Translations under genes and position numbers: made by a program
Origin: Streptomyces lacrimifluminis
GTDB taxonomy: Bacteria > Actinomycetota > Actinomycetes > Streptomycetales > Streptomycetaceae
Direction: 5' to 3'
Assembly: GCF_014646095.1 (NCBI RefSeq)
Contig: NZ_BMMU01000018.1
Coordinates: forward strand, 1-62,325
Length of the DNA: 62,325 nucleotides
Part shown: positions 15,459 to 23,634 of the stretch, in pieces
How the letters are laid out: each line of letters starts with the position of its first letter
Numbering within the stretch: the stretch's first letter is position 1
Notes under the pieces: generated by a model
Databases searched by the model: none
Told to the model about the DNA's origin: nothing
Seen by the model: only the letters and a program-made list of their open reading frames with translations

Positions 15459-17516
15459 ATGACCCTTCTGAAACGAGCAGGCCGGCGCCGGGCACCGGCG
15501 CTCGGTCTGCTGGCCGCAATCGCGCTGATGGCGACCGGCACCGCCACAGCCGTGCCCGCGAACCTGCCCGCGGCCGGGACCGCGGCGGACGTCAGGGCAT
15601 CGACGCTGGGTGCTCAGGCGGCGCAGTCCGGGCGGTATTTCGGGGCCGCGGTGGCCGCCGGCAAGCTCGGCGACACCACCTACACGGGCATCCTGGACCG
15701 TGAGTTCAACTCGGTGACACCCGAGAACGAGATGAAGTGGGACGCCACCGAGCGCACCCGCAACTCGTTCACCTTCGGCTCCGCCGACCAGATCGTCAAC
15801 CGGGCGACAACCCGCGGACAGCGCCTGCGCGGCCACACCCTGGTGTGGCACTCCCAGTTACCCAGCTGGGTCAGCTCCATCACCGACGCGAACACCCTGC
15901 GCGGCGTGATGAACAACCACATCACCACCGTCGCCAACCGCTACAAGGGAAGGATCCACTCCTGGGACGTCGTCAACGAGGCGTTCGCCGACGGCGGCAG
16001 CGGCCAGCACCGCCCCTCGGTGTTCCAGAACCTCCTCGGTGACGGCTTCATCGAGCAGGCCTTCCGCACCGCGCGCAGCGCCGACCCGGCGGCCAAGCTC
16101 TGCTACAACGACTACAACATCGAGAACTGGAACGACGCCAAGACCCAGGGCGTCTACCGCATGGTCCGGGACTTCAAGGCGCGCGGGGTGCCCATCGACT
16201 GCGTCGGCCTGCAGGCCCACTTCGGCGCCGGCGGCCCGCCGTCGAACTTCCAGACCACGCTGTCGAGTTTCGCGGCGCTCGGCGTGGACGTACAGATCAC
16301 CGAACTCGACATCGCCCAGGCACCCGCGTCGGCCTTCACGAACACCGTCCGCGCGTGCATGAACGTGGCCCGCTGTACCGGGATCACCGTATGGGGCATC
16401 CGCGACAGCGACTCCTGGCGCAGCGGGGAGAACCCGCTGCTCTTCGACCGCAACGGCAACAAGAAGGCGGCCTACCAGGCGGCGCTGACCGCGATGGGCG
16501 GTAGCCCGGCCACGGTGGCGGCGCAGGACACGAGCACCCGCTCGGCGGCACAGGCGGCAGCCCTGCCCTCCAGCTTCAAGTGGAGTTCCAGCGGCGCGCT
16601 CATCGGGCCGAAACCGGACTCGACGCACAACATCGCGGCGCTCAAGGACCCGACGGTCGTCCACTACAACGGCAAGTACCACGTGTTCGCCAGCACCGCG
16701 AGCGCGGCCGGCTACAACCTCGCGTACCTCAGCTTCACCGACTGGTCACAGGCGGGCTCGGCCACCCACCACTACCTGGACCGCACCGCCATCGGCACCG
16801 GATACCGGGCCGCACCCCAGGTCTTCTACAACGCGCCGCAACGCCTGTGGTACCTCGTCTACCAGACAGGCAACGCCTCGTACTCGACCAACCCCGACAT
16901 CAGCAACCCCAACGGGTGGAGCGCCCCGCGCAACTTCTACTCGTCGATGCCGGACATCATCAGGCAGAACATCGGCAACGGCTACTGGGTCGACATGTGG
17001 GTGATCTGCGACAGTGCCAACTGCTACCTGTTCTCCTCCGACGACAACGGCCACCTCTACCGCTCCCAGACCAGCGTCGGCCAGTTCCCGAACGGGTTCA
17101 CCAACACCGTCATCGTCGCCCAGGACTCCAACAAGTACGCCCTGTGGGAAGCGAGCAACATCTACAAGGTGCAGGGCACCAACCAGTACCTGATGCTCGT
17201 CGAGGCCATCGGCTCCGACGGCAGGCGCTGGTTCCGCTCCTGGACCGCCACCAGCCTCGCCGGCTCCTGGACACCCCTGGCCGCCTCCGAGAGCAACCCC
17301 TTCGCCCGGGCCAACAACACCACCTTCCCGGCCGGAACCTGGACCCGCGACATCAGCCACGGCGAAATGATCCGCGCGGGCTACGACCAGACACTCACCA
17401 TCCCCGCCTGCAGGCTCCAGTACCTCTACCAGGGCATGAACCCCAGCGCCGGCGGCGACTACAACACGCTGCCGTGGCGCCTCGGCCTGCTCACCCAGAC
17501 CAACTCCGCCTGCTGA
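15459..17516 (+). CDS. Bifunctional secreted GH10 endo-xylanase / GH62 arabinofuranosidase
   Basis: This 685-residue protein has a signal peptide (residues 1-32). A GH10 barrel covers about 47-348, with acid/base E174 in WDVVNEAF and nucleophile E282 in ITELDIA. A short Ala/Ser/Thr linker (349-370) leads to a GH62 five-bladed propeller (about 372-685) that starts PSSFKWSSSGALIGPKPD and includes ALKDPTVVHYNGKYHVF and the SHGEMIRAGYDQ segment. GH10 cuts the xylan backbone and GH62 removes arabinose side groups, so one polypeptide carries both activities. Codon 134 is TTA (15858-15860), which makes translation dependent on the bldA tRNA and ties expression to development. No carbohydrate-binding module is visible. 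Confidence 0.93.
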   Translation: MTLLKRAGRRRAPALGLLAAIALMATGTATAVPANLPAAGTAADVRASTLGAQAAQSGRYFGAAVAAGKLGDTTYTGILDREFNSVTPENEMKWDATERTRNSFTFGSADQIVNRATTRGQRLRGHTLVWHSQLPSWVSSITDANTLRGVMNNHITTVANRYKGRIHSWDVVNEAFADGGSGQHRPSVFQNLLGDGFIEQAFRTARSADPAAKLCYNDYNIENWNDAKTQGVYRMVRDFKARGVPIDCVGLQAHFGAGGPPSNFQTTLSSFAALGVDVQITELDIAQAPASAFTNTVRACMNVARCTGITVWGIRDSDSWRSGENPLLFDRNGNKKAAYQAALTAMGGSPATVAAQDTSTRSAAQAAALPSSFKWSSSGALIGPKPDSTHNIAALKDPTVVHYNGKYHVFASTASAAGYNLAYLSFTDWSQAGSATHHYLDRTAIGTGYRAAPQVFYNAPQRLWYLVYQTGNASYSTNPDISNPNGWSAPRNFYSSMPDIIRQNIGNGYWVDMWVICDSANCYLFSSDDNGHLYRSQTSVGQFPNGFTNTVIVAQDSNKYALWEASNIYKVQGTNQYLMLVEAIGSDGRRWFRSWTATSLAGSWTPLAASESNPFARANNTTFPAGTWTRDISHGEMIRAGYDQTLTIPACRLQYLYQGMNPSAGGDYNTLPWRLGLLTQTNSAC

Positions 17517-17539
17517 CGGACCGCCTATCCCGATGACGG

Positions 17540-17575
17540 GCCGGGGTGCCGGGTCCTATGACCCGGTGCCCCGGC
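17540..17575. terminator. Convergent hairpin between the xylanase and ipdB
   Basis: Sixteen-base arms 17540-17555 and 17560-17575 pair except for two central bases, around a four-base CTAT loop. The hairpin overlaps the last codons of the minus-strand ipdB gene and lies 24 bases after the xylanase stop, so it can end transcripts from both sides. Confidence 0.65.
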
Positions 17576-18320
17576 TCACCTCACGTTCGCGCAGGCCGCG
17601 CGGGTCGACGACCTCGCGGATGAGCCGCAGTTCGGTCTCGTCGGGCAGACGGGTCTCGGGGGCGCCGGTCGCGTCGAGCGTGAAGCCGGTGTTCGCGTGG
17701 ACCTCCTCCGCGGTGACGCCGGGATGCAACGAGCGCACGCGCAGCCGCCCGTCGTCCCCGTAGTCGAGGACCGCGAGGTTGGTGATCACCACTCCCAGGT
17801 GGTGGAACCCCAGCCCCTTGCCGTCGCGCGCACGGTCGTTGCCCACGCCGCAGACCACGTCGACCTTCTCGACGAAGACCTTCGGGGTGTGCCGTGCCAC
17901 CCAGTAGTCGGTACGGTGGTTGGCCGTGTTGCCCGGGGCCCCGCGTACGCCGATGAGTTGCCGTGCGGGACGACGCCAGTCGCCGATCAGGGAGATGTTC
18001 TGGTTCCCGTACCGGTCGATCTGGCTGGCCCCCATCATGCTCTGACGACGGCCACTGGCGACGATGTCGAAAACCCGCCGGTAGGGCACCCAGCCCTCGA
18101 CGACGCCCCCGTCCGCGGCGGTCCGGCCGAGCGGAGGCGGATCGCTCATGAAGTAGGCCTCGCCGTCGGTCAGCACCAGGTCCGGGCTGGTCGTCAGGCG
18201 GGCGAGGCGCGCTCCGACCGAGGGCAGGACACCGGCCGTGTGCGCGAGCACCTCCCCTGCGTCGCGCCACACGTCGGCGCAGGCCACGGCGCACACTTCG
18301 GCCCGGGTGATCTCCGTCAT
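17556..18320 (-). CDS. ipdB: Steroid ring-cleaving CoA hydrolase, beta subunit (IpdB-like)
   Basis: This 254-residue protein of the CoA-transferase family I fold has TRAEVCAVACADVWRDAGE at the start, a VLTDGEAYFMS strand and ASQIDRYGNQNIS with GAPGNTANHRT, as in the mycobacterial IpdB. With IpdA it hydrolyses the last carbon ring of a steroid-derived CoA ester during C/D-ring breakdown; despite the fold it is a hydrolase. ATG 18320 overlaps the ipdA stop by four bases. The divergent ipdC, echA20 and acyl-CoA dehydrogenases confirm the pathway context. Confidence 0.85.
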   Translation of the reverse strand: MTEITRAEVCAVACADVWRDAGEVLAHTAGVLPSVGARLARLTTSPDLVLTDGEAYFMSDPPPLGRTAADGGVVEGWVPYRRVFDIVASGRRQSMMGASQIDRYGNQNISLIGDWRRPARQLIGVRGAPGNTANHRTDYWVARHTPKVFVEKVDVVCGVGNDRARDGKGLGFHHLGVVITNLAVLDYGDDGRLRVRSLHPGVTAEEVHANTGFTLDATGAPETRLPDETELRLIREVVDPRGLREREVSRGTGS

Positions 18321-19195
18321 CGCGCCTCCTCCTGCCCGTCGCGGTTGGCGTGGAACACCGCCACCGCCTCGTGGTACGCCTGTTCGTCGCCGTCGAGGAA
18401 CGTCTTGCGGAACAGCTGCCAGGAGTCGGCGTCCCGCGCGGCCGACGCGTAGTGGGCCTGGAATGCCTCGTCCCGCGCGTAGTCGGGATCGCAGGAGGTG
18501 AAGTGGGCGCCCCGGGGAGTCTCGATGACCCCGTTGACGAAGAGACGGCTGATCAGGAGTGACTGCGCGGGCCCGGCGGCGAGCAGGTCCCCCGGCTCCA
18601 CGATCCGCTCGGTGCTGACGTAGCAGCGGTCGGCCGCCATCGCGAACAGGTCGTCGAAGTACGGGTCCGGGCCCAGGTACTGGGCGTTGCCCGCCCGGTC
18701 CGCCCGGTTGACGTGCACCAGGGCGACATCGAGCCGCAGGGCCTTCATCGCGACGTACTCCTCGTCGGCGTACGGGGAGGCGATCGTCACCAGGTCGGGG
18801 TTCATTGTGAGGACGTCGGAGCCGAGGCCAGCGCGGGTGGGCAGGAAGGACAGCCGGCTCGCGGCGGCCCGCAGGCCGGTGACGAACATGCCCTCGTCGT
18901 ACTCGGCGGTCTCCACACCGCCCTGCTCCCGTACGGCGCGGAAGTGCGGGTCGAGGGCGATGCTGTCCAACGACACGAAGCCGTAGACGAGCTTGCGGAC
19001 CCTCCCTGCCGCGCACAGCAGCCCCACGTCCGGGCCGCCGAACGTGACCACGGTCAGATCGCGCACGTCGTCCCGCAGGAGTTCACGCACCAGCGCCATC
19101 GGTTTGCGCCGCGATCCCCAGCCGCCGATACCGATCGTCATGCCCGACTCGACGGTCCCGGCGAAGTCCTCCAGGGACATCGACTTGTCACCCAT
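18317..19195 (-). CDS. ipdA: Steroid ring-cleaving CoA hydrolase, alpha subunit (IpdA-like)
   Basis: This 292-residue CoA-transferase-fold subunit has GMTIGIGGWGSRRKPMALVR near residue 18, VTFGGPDVGLLCAAG, YGFVSLDS and GPDPYFDDLFAMAADR. These match the order and wording of mycobacterial IpdA closely. It pairs with IpdB to open the final ring of the cholesterol C/D fragment. It is the first gene of a two-gene minus-strand operon starting just left of a KstR2-like operator. The ATG at 19195 is followed immediately by a conserved N-terminus; no alternative start is better placed. Confidence 0.87.
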   Translation of the reverse strand: MGDKSMSLEDFAGTVESGMTIGIGGWGSRRKPMALVRELLRDDVRDLTVVTFGGPDVGLLCAAGRVRKLVYGFVSLDSIALDPHFRAVREQGGVETAEYDEGMFVTGLRAAASRLSFLPTRAGLGSDVLTMNPDLVTIASPYADEEYVAMKALRLDVALVHVNRADRAGNAQYLGPDPYFDDLFAMAADRCYVSTERIVEPGDLLAAGPAQSLLISRLFVNGVIETPRGAHFTSCDPDYARDEAFQAHYASAARDADSWQLFRKTFLDGDEQAYHEAVAVFHANRDGQEEAR

Positions 19196-19238
19196 GGACA
19201 GATCCCTCCCACGCTCTCACCCTTACGGAGTCTTACCT

Positions 19239-19252
19239 ATCAAACACTTGTT
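19239..19252. promoter_or_regulatory. KstR2-like operator between ipdAB and ipdC
   Basis: ATCAAACACTTGTT fits the KstR2 consensus AnCAAGnnCTTGnT at every specified base but one (A for G at position 6) and forms a near palindrome (TATCAA/TTGTTA). It lies in the 146-base divergent gap, 44 bases from ipdA and 90 from ipdC. KstR2 is the TetR-type repressor, relieved by a HIP-CoA-type ligand, that controls the C/D-ring regulon in mycobacteria. No kstR2 gene is in the window. Confidence 0.6.
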
Positions 19253-19341
19253 AGATTACGTTGACCAGACCGACAACCCCTCGGAAGCCGGGCCCGGGGA
19301 TTCCTCCCTGCCCGGGGAGCGGCGCGCGAAGGAGACCCGGC

Positions 19342-20433
19342 ATGAGCGCCCCCATCGCCCCTGTCCATCCCGCCCTGCACACCGCGCTGTGCGATCTGGT
19401 CGGCGTCCGTCACCCCATCGTGCAGACCGGCATGGGGTATGTGTCCGGCCCCGAACTGACGGCGGCCACCGCGGCGGCCGGCGCACTCGGCATCCTGGCC
19501 AGTGCGACGCTCACCCTCGACGAGACCCGGGACGCCATCCGTGCCGTCCGGGAACGCACCGACGCGCCGTTCGGCGTGAACATGCGCGGCGACTCGCCCG
19601 ACGTCCTGGAGCGCGCCGCCCTGCTGGTGCGCGAGGGCGTGAAGGTCGCGTCCTTCGCGCTCGCGCCCCATGAGCGCGTCGTCCGCGAGCTGAAGGACTC
19701 CGGGCTGGTGGTCATCCCCTCCATCGGTGCCCGCCGCCACGCGGAGAAGGTCCAGGCGTGGGGTGTGGACGCGGTGGTCGTGCAGGGCGGTGAGGGCGGC
19801 GGCCACACCGGGGGCGTCCCCACCTCGATCCTTCTCCCCCAGGTCGTGGACGCCGTCGGCATCCCGGTCATCGCGGCCGGCGGGTTCCGCGACGGGCGGG
19901 GGCTGGTGGCCGCGCTCGCCCAGGGCGCCGTGGGCATCGCGATGGGTACGCGGTTCCTGCTGACCAGCGACAGCACGGTCCCTGACTCGGTCAAGGCCGA
20001 GTACCTCGGGCGGGGCGTCACCGACACCGTCGTCACCCCGGTCCTCGACGGCATCCCCCAGCGCGTACTGCGCACCGAAGCGGTGGAGCGGCTGCTGCGG
20101 GAGCGGGCGCCCGCGCGCCTGGTCCGCTCCCTGCGGCACGCCGTCGGGTTCCGGAAGGTCTCCGGCACCTCGTGGTCCGACCTGGTCCGCGAGGGGCTGG
20201 CGATGCGCCGCAGCCATGAACTGGGCTGGTCCCAGGTCGTGATGGCGGCGAACACCCCGATGATGCTGCGCGCCGGCATGGTCGACGGCCGGACGGACCT
20301 GGGCACCCTCGCCTCCGGCCAGGTCGTCGGCGTCATCGACGACCTGCCCAGCTGCGCCGAACTCGTCGAACGCATCGTCGCGGAGGCCGACGCCGTCCTC
20401 ACCCGTCTGACCACCGCCGGAGCGAAACGGTGA
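19342..20433 (+). CDS. ipdC: Flavin-dependent CoA-ester reductase, IpdC/nitronate-monooxygenase family
   Basis: This 363-residue FMN TIM-barrel of the 2-nitropropane-dioxygenase family has HPIVQTGMGYVSGPELTAAT at residues about 24-43, GVNMRGDSPD, QGGEGGGHTGGVPTS (phosphate-binding Gly-rich loop, about 154-168) and IAAGGFRDGRGLVAALAQGA. General databases would call it nitronate monooxygenase. The steroid-island context and the closeness to Rv3553 identify it as IpdC, the reductase acting on a hydroxylated indane-CoA intermediate. The ATG at 19342 has GGAGA ten bases upstream. It heads the plus-strand operon. Confidence 0.83.
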   Translation: MSAPIAPVHPALHTALCDLVGVRHPIVQTGMGYVSGPELTAATAAAGALGILASATLTLDETRDAIRAVRERTDAPFGVNMRGDSPDVLERAALLVREGVKVASFALAPHERVVRELKDSGLVVIPSIGARRHAEKVQAWGVDAVVVQGGEGGGHTGGVPTSILLPQVVDAVGIPVIAAGGFRDGRGLVAALAQGAVGIAMGTRFLLTSDSTVPDSVKAEYLGRGVTDTVVTPVLDGIPQRVLRTEAVERLLRERAPARLVRSLRHAVGFRKVSGTSWSDLVREGLAMRRSHELGWSQVVMAANTPMMLRAGMVDGRTDLGTLASGQVVGVIDDLPSCAELVERIVAEADAVLTRLTTAGAKR

Positions 20434-20481
20434 CCACGGCCGACCGCGCCACGGCGCGGCACCGCGACACAGGGAGAGCCC

Positions 20482-21246
20482 ATGGGCACTGACATCATCA
20501 AGGCCGGAGTCGACGAGCGCGGCATCGCCGAGGTGGTCGTCGACTGTCCGCCGGTCAACGCCCTGCCGGTGGCGGGCTGGTACCGGTTGGCGGAGACGGT
20601 CGAGCGGCTCGGCCGCGACCCGGACGTGCGGGTGGTGCTGCTGCGTGCCGAGGGACGCGGTTTCAACGCCGGCGTGGACGTCAAGGAGTTGCAGGCCGAC
20701 ACCGGCCACACCGCCGTCATCGGGGTGAACCGCGGCTGCTTCGCCGCGTTCGCCGCCGTCTACGACTGTGCGGTGCCGGTCGTCACCGCGGTCCACGGTT
20801 TCTGCCTGGGTGGCGGCATCGGTCTGGTCGGCAACTCGGACGTGATCGTCGCGGCCGAGGACGCGTACTTCGGGCTGCCCGAGGTGGACCGGGGCGCGCT
20901 GGGCGCGGCGACGCACCTGTCCCGCCTGGTCCCGCAGCACCGGGCCAGGGCGATGATGTACACCTGCGCCACCGCGTCCGCCGCCGAACTGCACGCCTTC
21001 GGTTCGGTGTTCGACGTCGTGCCGGCCGACCGGCTGCGGGACCGGGCCCTGGAGGTCGCCGCCGACATCGCCGGGAAGAACCCGGCGGTGATCCGCGCCG
21101 CGAAGGAGGCCTTCAACGGCATCGACCTGTGGGACGTCAAGCGCAGTTACCGCTACGAACAGGGCTTCACCTTCGAGATCAACCTGTCGGGCGTCGCCGC
21201 CGAGGTCCGCGACACCTTCGGCGGCCGTACGGACGGGGAGGGGTGA
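20482..21246 (+). CDS. Enoyl-CoA hydratase family ring hydrolase (EchA20-like)
   Basis: This 254-residue crotonase-fold protein has the oxyanion-hole segments RAEGRGFNAGVDVKEL (about 54-69) and HGFCLGGGIGLVGNSD (about 108-123), a PEVDRGALGAATHL helix and a C-terminal FTFEINLSG segment typical of the EchA20 group. In steroid catabolism EchA20 hydrolytically opens ring D of the indanedione-CoA before IpdAB acts. The gene lies 48 bases after ipdC with GGGAGA before the ATG and ends four bases before the next GTG, indicating one operon. Confidence 0.8.
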   Translation: MGTDIIKAGVDERGIAEVVVDCPPVNALPVAGWYRLAETVERLGRDPDVRVVLLRAEGRGFNAGVDVKELQADTGHTAVIGVNRGCFAAFAAVYDCAVPVVTAVHGFCLGGGIGLVGNSDVIVAAEDAYFGLPEVDRGALGAATHLSRLVPQHRARAMMYTCATASAAELHAFGSVFDVVPADRLRDRALEVAADIAGKNPAVIRAAKEAFNGIDLWDVKRSYRYEQGFTFEINLSGVAAEVRDTFGGRTDGEG

Positions 21247-21249
21247 GCC

Positions 21250-22380
21250 GTGGATCTCACCTGGAGTGCCGAGGAGGAGGAGTTCCGGCTGGAGGCACGG
21301 GAGTGGCTCGCGGCGAACGTGCCGTCGAACCCCCTGCCGTCCGGTGACACCCGCGAGGGGTTCGCCGCCCATCTGGAGTGGGAGCGCGCGCTGTTCGAGG
21401 CCCGCTGGTCGGTCGTGTCCTGGCCCGAGGCGTACGGCGGCCGGGACGCGTCCCTGTGGCAGTGGCTGGTCTTCGAGGACGAGTACCACCGGGCCGGGGC
21501 GCCCGCCCGGGTCACCCAGAACGGCATCTTCCTGCTGGCCCCGACCGTCTTCGCGTTCGGTACGCAGGAGCAGCAGCGGCGCATCCTGCCGAGGATGGCC
21601 GCCGCCCAGGACCTGTGGGCGCAGGGCTGGTCCGAACCGGGCGCGGGCAGCGACCTCGCCGGTATCCGCAGCCGGGCGGTCCGCGACGAGCAGGCCGGTG
21701 GCTGGCGGCTAAGCGGCCAGAAGACGTGGACGACCCGCGGCGCCTTCTGCACCCACCTGTTCGGCCTCTTCCGTACGGACCCGGAGGCGGAGCGCCACCG
21801 CGGCCTCACCTACTTCCTCGTTCCGCTGGACGCGCCCGGTGTCACGGTCCGCGGATTCGAGCGCCTCGACGGCGACGAGGGGTTCGCCGAGGTCTTCCTC
21901 GACGACGTCCTCGTGCCCGACGCCGATGTGCTCGGCGGGGTCGGGGAGGGCTGGCGGGTGGCGATGGCGACGACCGGGTCAGAGCGCGGTCTGACGCTGC
22001 GCTCCCCCGGCCGTTTCCTGCACACCGCCGGCCGGCTCCTCGACCTGGCGCGGGCGAGGGGGCCGGGGTCGCATCGGGACCGGGTCGTGCAGTCGTGGAT
22101 CGAGGCCCAGGCCTACGAGCTGTTCACCCTGGAGCAGGTCACCTCGATCGTCGAGGGACGGCAGGTCGGCGCCGAGTCCAGCCTGAACAAGCTGTTCTGG
22201 TCCCAGCTCGACATCGCCCTCCACGAGATGGCCGCCGAACTGCTCGGCCCCGAGGCCGAGGTCGACGGGCCCTGGAGCCGAGGATTCCTCTTCTCCCTGG
22301 CGGGCCCCATCTACGCCGGGACCAACGAGATCCAGCGCAACATCGTCGCCGAGCGGCTGCTCGGCCTGCCGAGGAGGTGA
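21250..22380 (+). CDS. Acyl-CoA dehydrogenase (FadE30-like, larger subunit)
   Basis: This 376-residue FAD flavoprotein of beta-oxidation starts with a WSAEEEEFRLEAREWLAANV helix. It has the FAD/substrate motifs WAQGWSEPGAGSDLAGI and QKTWTTRGAF and ends AGPIYAGTNEIQRNIVAERLLGLPR, the classic ACAD C-terminal helix that contacts FAD. Actinobacterial steroid ACADs are often heteromeric, with a second subunit encoded next door, as here. It presumably oxidises a C/D-ring CoA ester. The GTG start at 21250 lies within a GGAGGGGTGAGCC ribosome site region overlapping the previous stop. Confidence 0.85.
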   Translation: MDLTWSAEEEEFRLEAREWLAANVPSNPLPSGDTREGFAAHLEWERALFEARWSVVSWPEAYGGRDASLWQWLVFEDEYHRAGAPARVTQNGIFLLAPTVFAFGTQEQQRRILPRMAAAQDLWAQGWSEPGAGSDLAGIRSRAVRDEQAGGWRLSGQKTWTTRGAFCTHLFGLFRTDPEAERHRGLTYFLVPLDAPGVTVRGFERLDGDEGFAEVFLDDVLVPDADVLGGVGEGWRVAMATTGSERGLTLRSPGRFLHTAGRLLDLARARGPGSHRDRVVQSWIEAQAYELFTLEQVTSIVEGRQVGAESSLNKLFWSQLDIALHEMAAELLGPEAEVDGPWSRGFLFSLAGPIYAGTNEIQRNIVAERLLGLPRR

Positions 22381-22389
22381 CCGGAAGCG

Positions 22390-23424
22390 ATGCGCTTCGC
22401 CGTAACCGAACGGGACACGGCTCTCGCCGAGGCCGCCGCTGAGGTGCTGGCCAAGCGGGCCGGCGCCGAACAGATCCGGGCCGGGTGGCCGGGGGGCCGC
22501 ACCGAGAGCGTCGACGCCGTGTGGCGGACGCTGGCCGGGGTCGGTGTCACCGGTGCCCTGGTCCCCGAAAGCGCCGACGGCTGCGGCCTCGACGAGAACG
22601 CGCTCCCGCCCCTGATGGAGACCCTCGGCCGCAGCGGCCTGCCGGTCCCCGCCGCCGAGTCCGTGGCCGTCGGCGCCCCCCTGCTCGCCGCCGCGGGCGC
22701 GCCCCAACTCCCGGCCGTACTAGGGGGATCGGCGCTGCTCACGGTGTCCCTCACCCCCGATGCCCCGGTCCCCTTCGCCGCCCGCGCCGACCTGATCGCC
22801 GTACCTCGCGGTGACGGGCTGCGCCTGTACACACGGGCCGAGATGGAGACCGAGCCGGTCGACTCGATCGACGGCTCCCGGCGGCTGGCCCGAGTCCACG
22901 CTCCGTCGGACGGCGGGCTGTTGCTGGCCGAGGGACCCGATGAACTCGCTGTCGCGTACCGACGCGGGGTGCTGGCCACGGCCGCCCTGCTGGTCGGGCT
23001 CGCCGGGCGGATGCTCGAACTGACCGTGGCCCATGTGCGGGAGCGGCACCAGTTCGGCGTACCGGTCGGCTCGTTCCAGGCGGTCAAGCACGCCCTGGCG
23101 GATGTGGAGCTGGCGGTACGGTTCGCCCGGCCGGCGGTCCTCGCGGCGGGCTGGGCACAGGCGGCCGGGGATCCGGAGACCGCCGTACGAACGTCGATGG
23201 CGAAGATCCTCGCCTCGGAAGCGGCCCGACAGGCGGCCCGTACGGCGATCCAGTGCCACGGCGCCATGGGGTACACCACCGAGTACGACCTCCACCTGTA
23301 CGCCAAACGGGCCTGGGCCCTGGCCGCGGACTGGGGCGGGCCGACGGAGCACCGGGAGTTCGTCGCGCAGCGACTGGGCCTCGCCGGGACGTCGGACTGC
23401 ACCGGCGAAGAGGCGGCCATGTGA
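22390..23424 (+). CDS. Acyl-CoA dehydrogenase partner subunit (steroid type)
   Basis: This 344-residue protein has a shorter and more divergent ACAD fold: RERHQFGVPVGSFQAVKHALADVEL near residues 215-240 and IQCHGAMGYTTEYDLHLYAKRA near 287-308. The usual catalytic Glu helix of the large subunit is absent, as expected for the non-catalytic or complementary half of alpha2beta2 steroid acyl-CoA dehydrogenases. It follows the first ACAD by nine bases with GAGG upstream. Its stop (TGA at 23422-23424) overlaps a GTG that opens a decayed SDR copy. Confidence 0.8.
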   Translation: MRFAVTERDTALAEAAAEVLAKRAGAEQIRAGWPGGRTESVDAVWRTLAGVGVTGALVPESADGCGLDENALPPLMETLGRSGLPVPAAESVAVGAPLLAAAGAPQLPAVLGGSALLTVSLTPDAPVPFAARADLIAVPRGDGLRLYTRAEMETEPVDSIDGSRRLARVHAPSDGGLLLAEGPDELAVAYRRGVLATAALLVGLAGRMLELTVAHVRERHQFGVPVGSFQAVKHALADVELAVRFARPAVLAAGWAQAAGDPETAVRTSMAKILASEAARQAARTAIQCHGAMGYTTEYDLHLYAKRAWALAADWGGPTEHREFVAQRLGLAGTSDCTGEEAAM

Positions 23425-23610
23425 GCGGAATCTGTCGGGACCGGGTCGTCGTCTCACCGGAGCGAGCCAGAGCCAGGGCCACGGTTGCGAACACGCCCTC
23501 GCACCGGTCGCCGGAGAGGGCCTGGTCGTCGTCAACGACTCGCGTGAGGCCACGAAAGCGGCGGCCGAAGAAATCAAGGCGTACGGCGGCACCCTTTGGT
23601 GCGGCCCGGA
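23421..23610 (+). pseudogene. Decayed tandem copy of the 5' end of the following SDR gene
   Basis: The first 32 bases, starting GTGAGCGGAATC (23421-23452), are identical to the first 32 bases of the intact SDR gene at 23635. After that the two run in parallel with many changes. In a shifted frame the copy reads EHALAPVAGEGLVVVND and EATKAAAEEIKAYGGT, against EHALALAAEGARVVVND and EAAKAVAEEIGAAGGT in the real gene. The fragment stops resembling the gene at about codon 58. It carries at least one frameshift and cannot encode an NAD-binding fold. It lies between the ACAD and the SDR, 214 bases from its intact twin. Confidence 0.8.
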
Positions 23611-23634
23611 CATCGTCGGCGAAGGAGCGGACAC

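Noticed and set aside
17556..19195. Annotation as a 3-oxoacid CoA-transferase
   Set aside because: The subunits share the fold, but their motifs follow IpdA/IpdB and they sit in the steroid-ring operon, where the activity is hydrolytic.
19342..20433. Annotation as a generic nitronate monooxygenase
   Set aside because: The fold agrees, but the steroid island and the IpdC-type wording of the motifs make the reductase role more likely.
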